NCBI RefSeq assembly: GCF_043575855.1
Contig: NZ_CP144375.1
Span: 3,100,001 to 3,164,000 of the forward strand
DNA length: 64,000 bases
Origin: Kutzneria buriramensis
Lineage (GTDB): Bacteria > Actinomycetota > Actinomycetes > Mycobacteriales > Pseudonocardiaceae
Direction: 5' to 3'
The notes beneath the pieces were generated by a model, which ran no database searches, was not told the origin of the DNA, and saw only the letters and a list, made by a program, of their open reading frames with translations. Below, in pieces: positions 50,536 through 58,621 of this stretch. How positions within the stretch are numbered: the stretch's first letter is position 1; each line of letters starts with the position of its first letter. A program made the translations under genes and the position numbers.

Positions 50536-51303
50536 TCAGCTCGCCTGCGCCGTCGGCATCACGGTGATCTGCTGGATGTTCACGTGCCGGGGCAGGGTGG
50601 CGATGAAGCCGACGGTGCGGGCGATGTCCTCGGCCACCAGCCACTCCAGGCTGTCCTTCACGCCGTCCAGCCACGCGTTCGCCCCCGGATCCGTCACGTG
50701 ACCCTGGAGCTCGGTCCGCACCAGCCCCGGCTCGACCACCGACACCCGGACGTTGCGGCTGCCCAGCTCGGCCCGCAGCTGGCGGGACGAGTGCGTCACG
50801 AACGCCTTGGTGCCGGCGTACACGGCGAAGTTGGGGTAGATGTTCTGCGCGCCGATCGAGGACGTGTTGATCAGGTCGGCGACGCCGGTCCGAGCGGCCG
50901 AGGCGATCAACTGGGGCACGAAGGCCCCGATGGCGTTCATCAGACCGGTGACGTTGGTGTCGATCTCCTGCTGCCACAGGTCGGCCCGCACCTGGTCGAC
51001 GGGCGCCGGCAGCATCACACCGGCGTTGTTGAACAGCAGGTCGGCCCCGCCGAACTCGGCGAGAACGCGGTCGGCGGCGGCCTGCACCGACGCGGCGTCG
51101 GACACGTCGGCGGCGATCGCCACTGCCTGGCCCCCGTTCTTCTCGATCCGGGTGACGAGCTCGCCGAGCCGGTCGGCCCGCCGAGCCAGCACGACGACCC
51201 GGGCGCCGAGTTCGGCGAGGTGCTCGGCGGCGGCCTCCCCGATCCCGCTCGACGCACCGGTGATCACTGCGACACGACCCTCAAGGGACTTCACGGTTTC
51301 CAT
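50536..51303 (-). CDS. SDR-family oxidoreductase
   Basis: 255 residues. Rossmann motif ITGASSGIGEAAAEHLAELGAR, ADVSDAASV, LLFNNAGVMLPAP (NNAG), catalytic Ser in NTSSIGAQNIYPNF and YxxxK in VYAGTKAF. It is a classical SDR with NADP preference suggested by the LARRADRLGEL after beta-2. Substrate unknown. It is divergent from the XRE regulator, with about 100 bases between, so the latter may control it. Confidence 0.92.
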   Translation of the reverse strand: METVKSLEGRVAVITGASSGIGEAAAEHLAELGARVVVLARRADRLGELVTRIEKNGGQAVAIAADVSDAASVQAAADRVLAEFGGADLLFNNAGVMLPAPVDQVRADLWQQEIDTNVTGLMNAIGAFVPQLIASAARTGVADLINTSSIGAQNIYPNFAVYAGTKAFVTHSSRQLRAELGSRNVRVSVVEPGLVRTELQGHVTDPGANAWLDGVKDSLEWLVAEDIARTVGFIATLPRHVNIQQITVMPTAQAS

Positions 51304-51404
51304 GCCTCAACACTCGCCGCCGCGAAGGCCCGCAACCAGCTCTCGTGCTGACTGGTACGCACAGGGCCACCCACGACAACCGACCGCGAGCCACACTGGA
51401 GGGC

Positions 51405-52262
51405 ATGGACCGCAGCGCCGAGATCGCCGACTTCCTCCGCACCCGCCGGGCCCGCATCAGCCCGGACGCGGCGGGCGTGCCGTCGGACGGCCGGGCGCGC
51501 CGCGTGCCGGGCCTGCGCCGCGACGAGGTGGCGCGGCTGGCGGGCATCTCCATCGAGTACTACACGCGCCTGGAGCAGGGACGGGTCGGCAATCCGTCGC
51601 CGGAGATCGTCGAGGCGATCGGCGGCGCGCTGCGGCTGGACCCGAGCGAGCGCCAGCACCTGACGAACCTGATGACCAAGCCGGGGCCGACCCGTCGCGC
51701 GCCGACGTCCGGCCCGCAGCGGGTGCGGCCCGGCCTGTACCTGTTGTTGCAGACGCTGGACCACGTGCCGGCGTTCGTGCTCGGCCGCCGCACGGACATC
51801 CTGGCCAGCAACGCCCTGGGCCGCGCCGTCCTGACGGACTTCGACGCGCTGCCGCCGGCCGAGCGCAACCTCGCCCGGTACCTGCTGCTCGATCCCGAGT
51901 CACGCTCGCGTAGCGACGAATGGGAGCGCTACGCCTCGGAAACCGTCGCGATGCTGCGGCTGGAGGCCAGCCACCACCCCAAGGACAAGCAGCTGGCCGA
52001 CCTGATCGGCGAGCTGATGGTGCGGTCGCCGGAGTTCTCGGGCTGGTGGCACGACCACAAGGTGCTGCAACGGACCCACGGCGCCAAGAGCTACCGGCAT
52101 CCGTTGGTCGGCGAGCTGCACTTCCAGTACGAGGCGCTGCTGCTGCCCGGCGACGCCGACCAGATGCTGTGCGTCTACAACGTGGAGCCGGGCTCCCCCA
52201 CCGCGGAGCGGATCCAACTGCTGCGCAGCTGGACGGCGGCCCCGGTTCAGGAGCGGCTGTAG
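51405..52262 (+). CDS. XRE-family regulator with MmyB-like ligand domain
   Basis: ATG at 51405; 285 residues. N-terminal HTH (about 30-80): LRRDEVARLAGISIEYYTRLEQGRVGNPSPEIVEAIGGAL. C-terminal MmyB-type domain (about 105-275): LLLQTLDHVPAFVLGRRTDILASNALGRAVLTDF and SPEFSGWWHDHKVLQRTHGAKSYRHPLVGELHFQYEALLLPG, which binds fatty-acid-like ligands in this family. It commonly controls a divergent dehydrogenase/reductase. Here it stands opposite the SDR gene. Its 3' end overlaps the hydratase-lyase gene by 16 bases. Confidence 0.93.
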   Translation: MDRSAEIADFLRTRRARISPDAAGVPSDGRARRVPGLRRDEVARLAGISIEYYTRLEQGRVGNPSPEIVEAIGGALRLDPSERQHLTNLMTKPGPTRRAPTSGPQRVRPGLYLLLQTLDHVPAFVLGRRTDILASNALGRAVLTDFDALPPAERNLARYLLLDPESRSRSDEWERYASETVAMLRLEASHHPKDKQLADLIGELMVRSPEFSGWWHDHKVLQRTHGAKSYRHPLVGELHFQYEALLLPGDADQMLCVYNVEPGSPTAERIQLLRSWTAAPVQERL

Positions 52263-53071
52263 GCCTGCAGTCCGGGCCGGATCGTCTTGTCGTCCAGGAA
52301 CTGCTGCAAGCCCTGCTGCCGGCCCTGCGACTTGTCCAGGAACTGGGACTGCTCCAGCTTCGCGTACAGGTAGTCCAGCGCGCCCTCGGTGTCCATGCTG
52401 CGGCAGTTCCGGAAGCCGATCTTCGCCGCGCGCAGCACCACCGGGTTCTTGTCCAGCAGCTCCTTCGCCAGCGACTCCACCTCCGAGCGCAGTTCCGAAA
52501 GCGGCACGCTCGAGTTGACCAGGCCCATCCGCGCCGCCTGCTGCCCGTCGAACAGCCGGCCGGTCATGATGTAGAACAGCGCCTCCCGCGAGCCGACGGT
52601 CTCGGCCAGCGCCCGGCTCACCAGCCCGCCCGGCGGAATGCCCCAGTTGATCTCCGACAGCCCGAACCGGGCCTCGTCGGCGGCGATCGCCAGGTCGCAG
52701 CCGATGAGCGGGACGAACGCGCCGCCGAAGCACCAGCCGTTGACCATCGCGATGGTGGGCTTGGCGTAGTTGCGCAGCAGCCGCCAGTGCCACTCGAACG
52801 AGTCGCGGCGCACCCGCGCCTGCAACGCCTCGTCACCGGACTCGTCGACCTCACGGAAGTACTCCTTGAGGTCCATGCCCGCCGACCAGGCGTCGCCCGC
52901 GCCGGTGAGCACCAGCACGCCGCACGAGCGGTCGGCCTCCAGCGTGTGCAGCACGTCGATCATCTCGGCGTTCAGCGTCGGGCTCATCGCGTTGCGCTTG
53001 TCCGGGCGGTTCAGCTCCACCCAGCCGATCCCGTCGACCACCTCGACGGTGACCGTCTCCCACTGGCCCAT
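52247..53071 (-). CDS. p-Hydroxycinnamoyl-CoA hydratase/lyase
   Basis: ATG at 53071 behind GGGAGG; 274 residues. The sequence agrees with ferulate/p-coumarate-CoA hydratase-lyases: WSAGMDLKEYFREVDESG, YAKPTIAMVNGWCFGG, LSEINWGIPPGGLVSRALAE, NPVVLRAAKIGFRNC and the C-terminal KSQGRQQGLQQFLDDKTIRPGLQAY. It hydrates feruloyl- or p-coumaroyl-CoA and cleaves it to the aromatic aldehyde and acetyl-CoA. Typical length. The acyl-CoA ligase needed for it is 450 bases away and the MarR gene lies between. Confidence 0.93.
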   Translation of the reverse strand: MGQWETVTVEVVDGIGWVELNRPDKRNAMSPTLNAEMIDVLHTLEADRSCGVLVLTGAGDAWSAGMDLKEYFREVDESGDEALQARVRRDSFEWHWRLLRNYAKPTIAMVNGWCFGGAFVPLIGCDLAIAADEARFGLSEINWGIPPGGLVSRALAETVGSREALFYIMTGRLFDGQQAARMGLVNSSVPLSELRSEVESLAKELLDKNPVVLRAAKIGFRNCRSMDTEGALDYLYAKLEQSQFLDKSQGRQQGLQQFLDDKTIRPGLQAYSRS

Positions 53072-53097
53072 ACCAACCTCCCGGGTATTTTCGTCTG

Positions 53098-53550
53098 GTG
53101 TCCGCACACCCGCAGCAAGCGCAGGAACCGCGGCTGAGCTATCTGGTCGGCCGGCTCGACCGCGCGCTGCGGCTGCTCATCGAGGACGCCGTGCGCCCGC
53201 ACGGGCTGACCGTGCCGCAGTACACGACGCTGTCCGTGCTGCAGCGGCAGACCGGCCTGTCCAACGCGCAGCTGGCCCGGCGCGCGATGACCACCCCGCA
53301 GTCGATGAGCGAGGTGCTGGCCGCGCTGACCAAGGCCGGCCTGATCCGCCGCGAGGCCGACCCCACGCACGGCCGGATCATGCGCACCGAGCTCACCCCG
53401 GCCGGCGAGGCCGTGCTGGCCCGGATCGAGCCCCTGATCAACGAGATCGAGGCGCGCATGCTGGCCGAGTTGGCCACCGGGGACCGCGAGCGGCTGCCGG
53501 GGCTGCTGCGCAGCTGCGTGCGCATGCTCAGCTCCGGCTCGGAGAGCTGA
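53098..53550 (+). CDS. MarR-family regulator of the hydroxycinnamate module
   Basis: GTG at 53098; 150 residues. MarR core: LTVPQYTTLSVLQRQTGLSNAQLARRAMTTPQSMSEVL, then DPTHGRIMRTELTPAG. It is divergent from the hydratase-lyase (26 bases between starts) and convergent with the CoA ligase, overlapping by 23 bases. CouR/FerR-type MarR proteins bind CoA thioesters of hydroxycinnamates. The 21-bp palindrome at 55153-55173 upstream of the ligase is its probable operator; a matching site in the 53072-53097 gap is not evident. Confidence 0.87.
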   Translation: MSAHPQQAQEPRLSYLVGRLDRALRLLIEDAVRPHGLTVPQYTTLSVLQRQTGLSNAQLARRAMTTPQSMSEVLAALTKAGLIRREADPTHGRIMRTELTPAGEAVLARIEPLINEIEARMLAELATGDRERLPGLLRSCVRMLSSGSES

Positions 53551-55120
53551 ACCGGGCCCGCAGCGCCTTCTTGTCGCACTTGCCGACGGTGGTCAGCGGC
53601 AGCTCGTCCAGCACCTCGATCCGCTCCGGCAGCCACCACCGCGGCACCCGGCCGGCCAGGAACTCCGCCAGCTCGGCCGCGCACGGCGCGGCGCCGTCGG
53701 CCGCCACCACGGCCGCCGCCGGGCGCTCGCCCCACTTGTCGTCCGGCACCGCGACCACCGCCACCTGCGCGACGCCGGGATGGGCGGCCAGCGCCTGCTC
53801 CAGGGCCAGCGAGCTGATCCACTCCCCGCCGGACTTGATCACGTCCTTGACCCGGTCGACGATCTCCACGGTGGCGTCCGGATGGATCACCGCCAGGTCG
53901 CCGGTGCGCAACCAGCCGTCGTGGAACCGGCTCTCGTTGCTGTCGTCGTCCGGGTCGAGGTAGGCGCGGATCACCCACGGACCGCTGGTCTCCAGCTCGC
54001 CGGTGGCGCGGCCGTCCCACGGCAGCACCGCGCCGTCCGGGCCGACCAGCCGCACCCGCACGCCCGCGGCCGGTTTGCCGACCGCGGTCAGCGCCCCGAG
54101 CGGGCTGTCGGGCCGCTGCACCTGCATGGTGCCGCTGGGCAGCATCTCCGTCATGCCCCAGCCCTTGTGGAACACGAGGCCGCGCCCGGCGACGTCCTCC
54201 AGCAGCGCCCGCGTCGCCGGCGCGCCGCCGCTCAGGGCGCGGCTCAGCGTCGAGATGTCGTACGGCTTCGACGCGCGGCCGAGCAGGTCGACCCACACCG
54301 TCGGCACGGCAGCGGCGACCGTCACGCGCTCCGCCTCGATGAGCGCCGCCAGCGCGCCACCGCTGGCGTCACGACCGGGCAGCACGAGCTTCGCGCCGGC
54401 CAGTGCGGTCGTGTAGCCGAGGCCCCACGCGTTGACGTGGAACAGCGGCGTGGCCGCGAGCAGCACGTCCTCTCGGGACACCGCGTGCGAGTCGACCGTC
54501 ATGGACGACAACGAGTGCAGCACGCACGCGAGATGTGAGGACACCACGCCCTTGGGTCGACCGGTGGTGCCGCTCGTGTAACAGATCCAGGCGGCATCAT
54601 CAGGTTCCGCGCGCGGCACCGGTTCCGCCTCAGGCACCGCGTCGAGCAGGTCCTCGTAGCGCGGGCAGTTGGCGAACGCCTCGTGCACAGTGCCGCCGTC
54701 CTCCAACACGACGACCTCACGCACCGGCAGTCGATCTGCGCAAGAGGACAGTCGGCTCGTGAGTGAGGCGTCGACGAACAGCACCTCGTCGCCGGCGTTG
54801 TGCAGCTGGTAGAGGATTTCGTCATCAGTTAGCCGCACGTTGACGCCGTGCACGACACGGCCAGCACACGGCACCCCCAGGAACAGCTCCACGTGTCGGT
54901 GTGTGTTCCACGCGAACGTTGCGACCCGACCGCCCGGCGCGACGCCGAGACCGTCCACCACGCCGTGCAAGGCAGTCGCGCGGCGTCCGATGTCGCCCCA
55001 GGTCGTACGCACTACGCCGGCTGGTGTCACGGACACCACCTCGACGTGCGCACCGGTCTCCAGGCAGCGGCGCAGCACCAGGTCGAGCGTCAGCGGGACG
55101 TCCTGCATCAACGACCTCAC
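53528..55120 (-). CDS. Hydroxycinnamoyl-CoA synthetase (acyl-CoA ligase)
   Basis: Start taken at GTG 55120 (GGAGG five bases before); an ATG at 55108 is possible; 530 residues. ANL superfamily signature: WICYTSGTTGRPKGVV (P-loop), TPLFHVNAWG, VFHKGWGMTEM (A5), GWLRTGDLAV (A7), RVKDVIKSGGEWISS and near the C terminus LTTVGKCDKKALR (A10 Lys). With the hydratase-lyase and MarR next door, feruloyl- or p-coumaroyl-CoA formation is the likely reaction; sequence alone would say fatty-acyl/aryl-CoA ligase. Confidence 0.87.
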   Translation of the reverse strand: MRSLMQDVPLTLDLVLRRCLETGAHVEVVSVTPAGVVRTTWGDIGRRATALHGVVDGLGVAPGGRVATFAWNTHRHVELFLGVPCAGRVVHGVNVRLTDDEILYQLHNAGDEVLFVDASLTSRLSSCADRLPVREVVVLEDGGTVHEAFANCPRYEDLLDAVPEAEPVPRAEPDDAAWICYTSGTTGRPKGVVSSHLACVLHSLSSMTVDSHAVSREDVLLAATPLFHVNAWGLGYTTALAGAKLVLPGRDASGGALAALIEAERVTVAAAVPTVWVDLLGRASKPYDISTLSRALSGGAPATRALLEDVAGRGLVFHKGWGMTEMLPSGTMQVQRPDSPLGALTAVGKPAAGVRVRLVGPDGAVLPWDGRATGELETSGPWVIRAYLDPDDDSNESRFHDGWLRTGDLAVIHPDATVEIVDRVKDVIKSGGEWISSLALEQALAAHPGVAQVAVVAVPDDKWGERPAAAVVAADGAAPCAAELAEFLAGRVPRWWLPERIEVLDELPLTTVGKCDKKALRARFSSPSRS

Positions 55121-55152
55121 GACCGCCTCCTCGGGTGATCTCCGCCACCGAT

Positions 55153-55173
55153 AATATCAGGTTACCTGATATT
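55153..55173. promoter_or_regulatory. 21-bp palindromic operator upstream of the CoA ligase
   Basis: AATATCAGGT, a centre T, then ACCTGATATT: perfect symmetry around the middle base. It is AT-rich in a GC-rich context and lies 33 bases upstream of the ligase start. MarR-type regulators bind such sites, and the adjacent MarR protein is the likely ligand-responsive partner. Confidence 0.78.
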
Positions 55174-55247
55174 CGACACGGTCCGGCGGTGAACTCCGTG
55201 TGACGGGGAGGCCGGTCCGCGCTCGCCGCCTCCGCGGTTGTGGGACG

Positions 55248-56858
55248 ATGGACGGCGCGATGCCCGCGACGCCTTCGATTCCACGCTCCAGCGCCGACCC
55301 TGCACCGGTGCCGCTCGGCCCTACGCGGCCGACGACGGTGCTGCGGGCCGTCGTGCCGCCCGAGCCCGAGCGCGTGTGGCCGTTCCCGATCCGCACGGCG
55401 CTGCTCGGCATGGCCGGCATGGTGCTGATCGCCGGCGGCGGCATGGGCGCCGGCGCCACCCTGATCCACGACCCGCTGCTGGCCAACGGGGCGTTCAACT
55501 GGATCCGCTACGGCCACGGCATGATGCTGGCCACCTGGATGCTGTACGTGGGCCTGGGTCTGGCCATCTGGGCCTGGATCCGGCTCGGCCGGCACGCCCG
55601 CGCGGGCCGGGTCAACCACGCGTACATGATCCGGGTCATCGTCATGTGGATCGCCCCGCTGCTGGTCGCGCCGCCGCTGTTCAGCAAGGACGTCTACAGC
55701 TACCTCGCCCAGGGCGACCTGGCGCTGCACGGCCTCGACCCGTACGCGGTGGGGCCGTCCGCGCTGCCCAACGCGCTGTCCGACAACGTCAGCATCGTCT
55801 GGCAGAACACGCCCTCGCCGTACGGGCCGCTGTTCGTGCTGCTGGCCAAGGGCATCGTGGCCATCACCGGCGACGGCCTGACCTCGCTGATCAGCGGCGT
55901 CATCCTGATGCGCCTGGTGCTGGCCGTGGGCTTCGCGGCGCTGTGGTGGGCGCTGCCGCGGCTGGCCGACCGGCTCGGCGGCAACTCCTCGATCGCGCTG
56001 TGGCTGGTCGGCGCCAACCCGCTGCTGGTGGTGCACCTGATCGGCGGCGCGCACAACGACATGCTCATGATCGGCATGATGGCCGCCGCCGTCGTGCTGG
56101 TGCTGGACCGCAGACACGTGGCCGGGATCGCGCTGCTGGCGCTGGCGTTCTCGGTGAAGGCCACCGCCGCGATCGCGCTGCCGTTCCTGATCTGGGTGTG
56201 GATGACGCACATCCCCAACGCCACCCGGCGCTACCGGTTCGTGAAGGCCTCGTTCACCGCGGTCGGCGTGTTCGGCGGCGTGTTCGTGCTGTGCACGCTG
56301 ATCGCCGGTGTGGACCTGGGCTGGATCCCGGCGCTGAGCGGGTCGTCCATCGTCATCAACTGGCTGTCGCTGCCGTCCGGCATCGGGCAGGCCGTGTACA
56401 CGGTGGTGAACTGGGTGCACCCCTGGGGCGACGCCACGCCGTTCATCACCGTGTGCCGGACCGTCGGCACGCTCCTGCTGCTGTACATCCTGGTCAAGCA
56501 GTGGTGGCTGGCCCGCGACGGCGGCAACGACGCCGTCCGCCGAGCCGCGCTCGGCATGGCCGCCTTCGCGCTGCTCGCCCCCGTGACGCTGCCCTGGTAC
56601 TTCAGCTGGGCGCTCGTGCTCGGCGCCGGCTTCGCGTGGAGCACCGCCGGTCTCACGCTGGCCGCCTGCGGCTCCGTGTGGCTGCTGCTGATCACGTACC
56701 CGTCCGGCGGGACCGCGCTGTACGACTGGGGCTACCTGGTGGTCATCCTCGGCGTGTCCGTGCTGGCCGCGGTGTCGCTGCTCAAGCCCGACCCGCTCAA
56801 CCTCTCGCTGCGGATCGTGCGCGACGCCCCCGAGAAGGCGCTGAGGCACCACCAGTGA
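55248..56858 (+). CDS. mptA: Polyprenol-phosphomannose-dependent alpha-1,6-mannosyltransferase (MptA type)
   Basis: ATG at 55248; 536 residues with about 12-13 membrane helices. It is a GT-C glycosyltransferase: PPLFSKDVYSYLAQGDLALHG with DPYAVGPSALPNA in the first outer loop, IVWQNTPSPYGPLFVLLA and VGANPLLVVHLIGGAHNDMLM. These features characterise MptA/MptB, which extend the mannan core of lipomannan. I favour MptA over MptB because Rv2175c- and PknL-like genes follow, as near Rv2174 in Mycobacterium tuberculosis. Its stop overlaps the next start (GTGA). Confidence 0.88.
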   Translation: MDGAMPATPSIPRSSADPAPVPLGPTRPTTVLRAVVPPEPERVWPFPIRTALLGMAGMVLIAGGGMGAGATLIHDPLLANGAFNWIRYGHGMMLATWMLYVGLGLAIWAWIRLGRHARAGRVNHAYMIRVIVMWIAPLLVAPPLFSKDVYSYLAQGDLALHGLDPYAVGPSALPNALSDNVSIVWQNTPSPYGPLFVLLAKGIVAITGDGLTSLISGVILMRLVLAVGFAALWWALPRLADRLGGNSSIALWLVGANPLLVVHLIGGAHNDMLMIGMMAAAVVLVLDRRHVAGIALLALAFSVKATAAIALPFLIWVWMTHIPNATRRYRFVKASFTAVGVFGGVFVLCTLIAGVDLGWIPALSGSSIVINWLSLPSGIGQAVYTVVNWVHPWGDATPFITVCRTVGTLLLLYILVKQWWLARDGGNDAVRRAALGMAAFALLAPVTLPWYFSWALVLGAGFAWSTAGLTLAACGSVWLLLITYPSGGTALYDWGYLVVILGVSVLAAVSLLKPDPLNLSLRIVRDAPEKALRHHQ

Positions 56859-57712
56859 GCCTGGAGGCCGCCTACGCGCAGTGCCGCCGGCTCAACGCCC
56901 ACCACGGCAAGACGTTCTACCTAGCCACTCTGCTGCTGCCGGCCGACCGCCGGCCCGCTGTGCACGCGCTGTACGGCTTCGCCCGGCTCGCCGACGAGGT
57001 CGTGGACAACCCGGGTTCGACGCCGGCGCTGGAGCTCGACGAGCTGGAGCGGCAGCTGAAGCTGGCCCTGGCCGGGGCGCCCGAGCGCCCCGTGCTGGCC
57101 GCGCTGGCCGACACCGTGCGCCGGTACGGCATCGAGCACACGCTGTTCGAGGAGTTCCTCGCGTCGATGCGGATGGACCTGCACCAGACCGAGTACGCCT
57201 CGTACGCGGAGCTCCGCACGTACATGCGGGGGTCGGCGGAGGTCATCGGGCTGCAGATGCTGCCGGTGCTGGGTTTCGCGGCCGGCGCCGAGCCGTACGC
57301 GGCGGCGCTGGGCGAGGCGTTCCAGCTGACGAACTTCCTCCGCGACGTCGCCGAGGACCTCGACCGGGGGCGGGTCTACCTGCCGCTGGACGAGCTCGCC
57401 GCCTTCGGGGTCGACCGGGCGCTGCTGGAGTGGTGCCGGGCCGGTTCCCGTCAGGACCGGCGTGTGCGGGCCGCCCTGGCCCACGTGGCCGCACGCACGC
57501 GGGCCGTCTACCGCTTCGCGGCCGCCGGCATCCCGTTGCTGGCGCCCGCCGCGCGGCCGTGCGTGTCCGTGGCCTTCACCCTGTACCAGGGCATCCTCGA
57601 CGAGCTGGGTCGCCGTTCGTACGACGTGTTCGGCCCGCGGGCCGTCGTGCCGACCAGCCGCCGGCTCGCCGTGGCCGGGCCGGGGCTGGTCCGCGCGATC
57701 CTCGCCCGCTAG
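56855..57712 (+). CDS. Squalene/phytoene synthase family protein
   Basis: GTG at 56855; 285 residues. Both Asp-rich prenyl-binding motifs are intact: LYGFARLADEVVDN (about residue 47) and AFQLTNFLRDVAEDLDRGRVYLP (about 155). The head-to-head condensation family makes phytoene from two GGPP or squalene/dehydrosqualene from two FPP. No carotenoid genes are nearby. Its overlap with mptA places a head-to-head prenyl synthase where mycobacteria have idsA2. It may serve carotenoid or hopanoid/polyprenol-type envelope lipids. Confidence 0.88.
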   Translation: MSLEAAYAQCRRLNAHHGKTFYLATLLLPADRRPAVHALYGFARLADEVVDNPGSTPALELDELERQLKLALAGAPERPVLAALADTVRRYGIEHTLFEEFLASMRMDLHQTEYASYAELRTYMRGSAEVIGLQMLPVLGFAAGAEPYAAALGEAFQLTNFLRDVAEDLDRGRVYLPLDELAAFGVDRALLEWCRAGSRQDRRVRAALAHVAARTRAVYRFAAAGIPLLAPAARPCVSVAFTLYQGILDELGRRSYDVFGPRAVVPTSRRLAVAGPGLVRAILAR

Positions 57713-57990
57713 TTCTGGCCGTTCTGCCCGGCCAGCGTGCAGGCCTCCCTGGCGTCCTGCGCCGGCACGCCGTTCGTCGTCATCTGGTTGACGCAGGTCG
57801 CCTTGGCCAGCACCGCGCCGAAGGCGCAGCCCGTGACCGCCTGCTGGGTCATCGGGTCGTGGTGGTCGACCAGGTACTGCATGCAGTCCTGGGCCGCCGC
57901 CTGGGCCGGGGCCGCGGTCAGCAGCAGCGGCGCCGCCGTCCCGGCCAGCAGGGCGACGGCGAGGCCGGCGGTACGGGCCATCCGTGACAT
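57709..57990 (-). CDS. Small secreted cysteine-containing protein
   Basis: ATG at 57990; 93 residues. Sec signal peptide (ARTAGLAVALLAGTAAPLLL, ending AQAA). The mature 60 residues contain four cysteines (DCMQYL, GCAFG, TCVNQM, ACTLAG), likely two disulfides. It resembles small secreted actinobacterial proteins of unknown function. It converges with the prenyl synthase, overlapping its stop by four bases. Confidence 0.75.
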   Translation of the reverse strand: MSRMARTAGLAVALLAGTAAPLLLTAAPAQAAAQDCMQYLVDHHDPMTQQAVTGCAFGAVLAKATCVNQMTTNGVPAQDAREACTLAGQNGQN

Positions 57991-58101
57991 GGGGGTCCTC
58001 TCGTACGGGGTGTGCCGGCCACCCCACCGCCGTCGGACCCCCGCCTTCAAGCTCCCCCACCCCTTCGAGCGACGCCGATCACCCGCCCGTGTCACCCCGT
58101 T

Positions 58102-58158
58102 ATGCAGGGAAGGACGCCTTACCCGCACTGGTTGCTGGTAAGGCGTCCTTCCCTGCAT
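58102..58158. terminator. Family 1 hairpin after the Rv2175c-like gene
   Basis: Perfect 22-bp arms (58102-58123 and 58137-58158) with core GGAAGGACGCCTTACC and a 13-base loop that differs from the other copies. Unlike most copies it lies between two co-directional minus-strand genes (after the stop at 58162). Confidence 0.78.
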
Positions 58159-58161
58159 CAG

Positions 58162-58536
58162 CTAGAAGGCGCTGGCCTGGGCCCGGCGCTTGACCTCGCG
58201 GCCCCGGTCCCCCCGCAGCGCCTCGATGGGCGTGCCGGGCAGGGTCTCGTCCGGGGTGAACAGCCAGGTGAGGATCTCGTCCTCGGCGTAGCCGGAGTCC
58301 TTGAGCACCGTGATGGTGCCGGACAGGCCCTTCACGACGGCGTCCTCGGCCAGGAACAGGGCCGGCACGATCAGGATCCCGCTCCGGCGGCAGGCCAGCA
58401 GCTGACCGTCGCGCAGCATCTGGTGCACCCGGGTGATGGGCACGCCGAGCCGCTCGGCGACGTCGGGCAGGGGCAGGACCTCCAGGTCGGGGCTGAGCAC
58501 GTCGGCAGCGACAGGAATGGCACTCACGGGCGTCAC
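58162..58536 (-). CDS. Rv2175c-like DNA-binding protein
   Basis: GTG at 58536 (another GTG at 58527); 124 residues. Winged HTH-like part LPLPDVAERLGVPITRVHQMLRDGQLLACRR (about 35-65), then the conserved ILIVPALFLAEDAVVKGLSGTITVLKDSGYAEDEILTWLFTPDETLPGTPIEALR. This matches the Rv2175c family, a DNA-binding substrate of the kinase PknL in mycobacteria. It is divergent from the PknL-type gene, exactly the mycobacterial arrangement. Phosphorylation is predicted to lower DNA binding. Confidence 0.9.
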   Translation of the reverse strand: MTPVSAIPVAADVLSPDLEVLPLPDVAERLGVPITRVHQMLRDGQLLACRRSGILIVPALFLAEDAVVKGLSGTITVLKDSGYAEDEILTWLFTPDETLPGTPIEALRGDRGREVKRRAQASAF

Positions 58537-58621
58537 GATGCCACAGCCACCCACCGACTGCCGAGTCCGATTCGCCTCCTTCACAGCTACCGTCGGGGGG
58601 ACTCGCCTACCATGGCGAGCC

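Noticed and set aside
55248..56858. Assignment as MptB
   Set aside because: Sequence alone cannot separate MptA from MptB here. The adjacent Rv2175c- and PknL-like genes match the mycobacterial mptA neighbourhood, so MptA is preferred.
8596..58158. CRISPR array or spacer system from the recurring hairpins
   Set aside because: Copies are single, tens of kilobases apart, palindromic and at gene ends. No spacer pattern and no cas gene.
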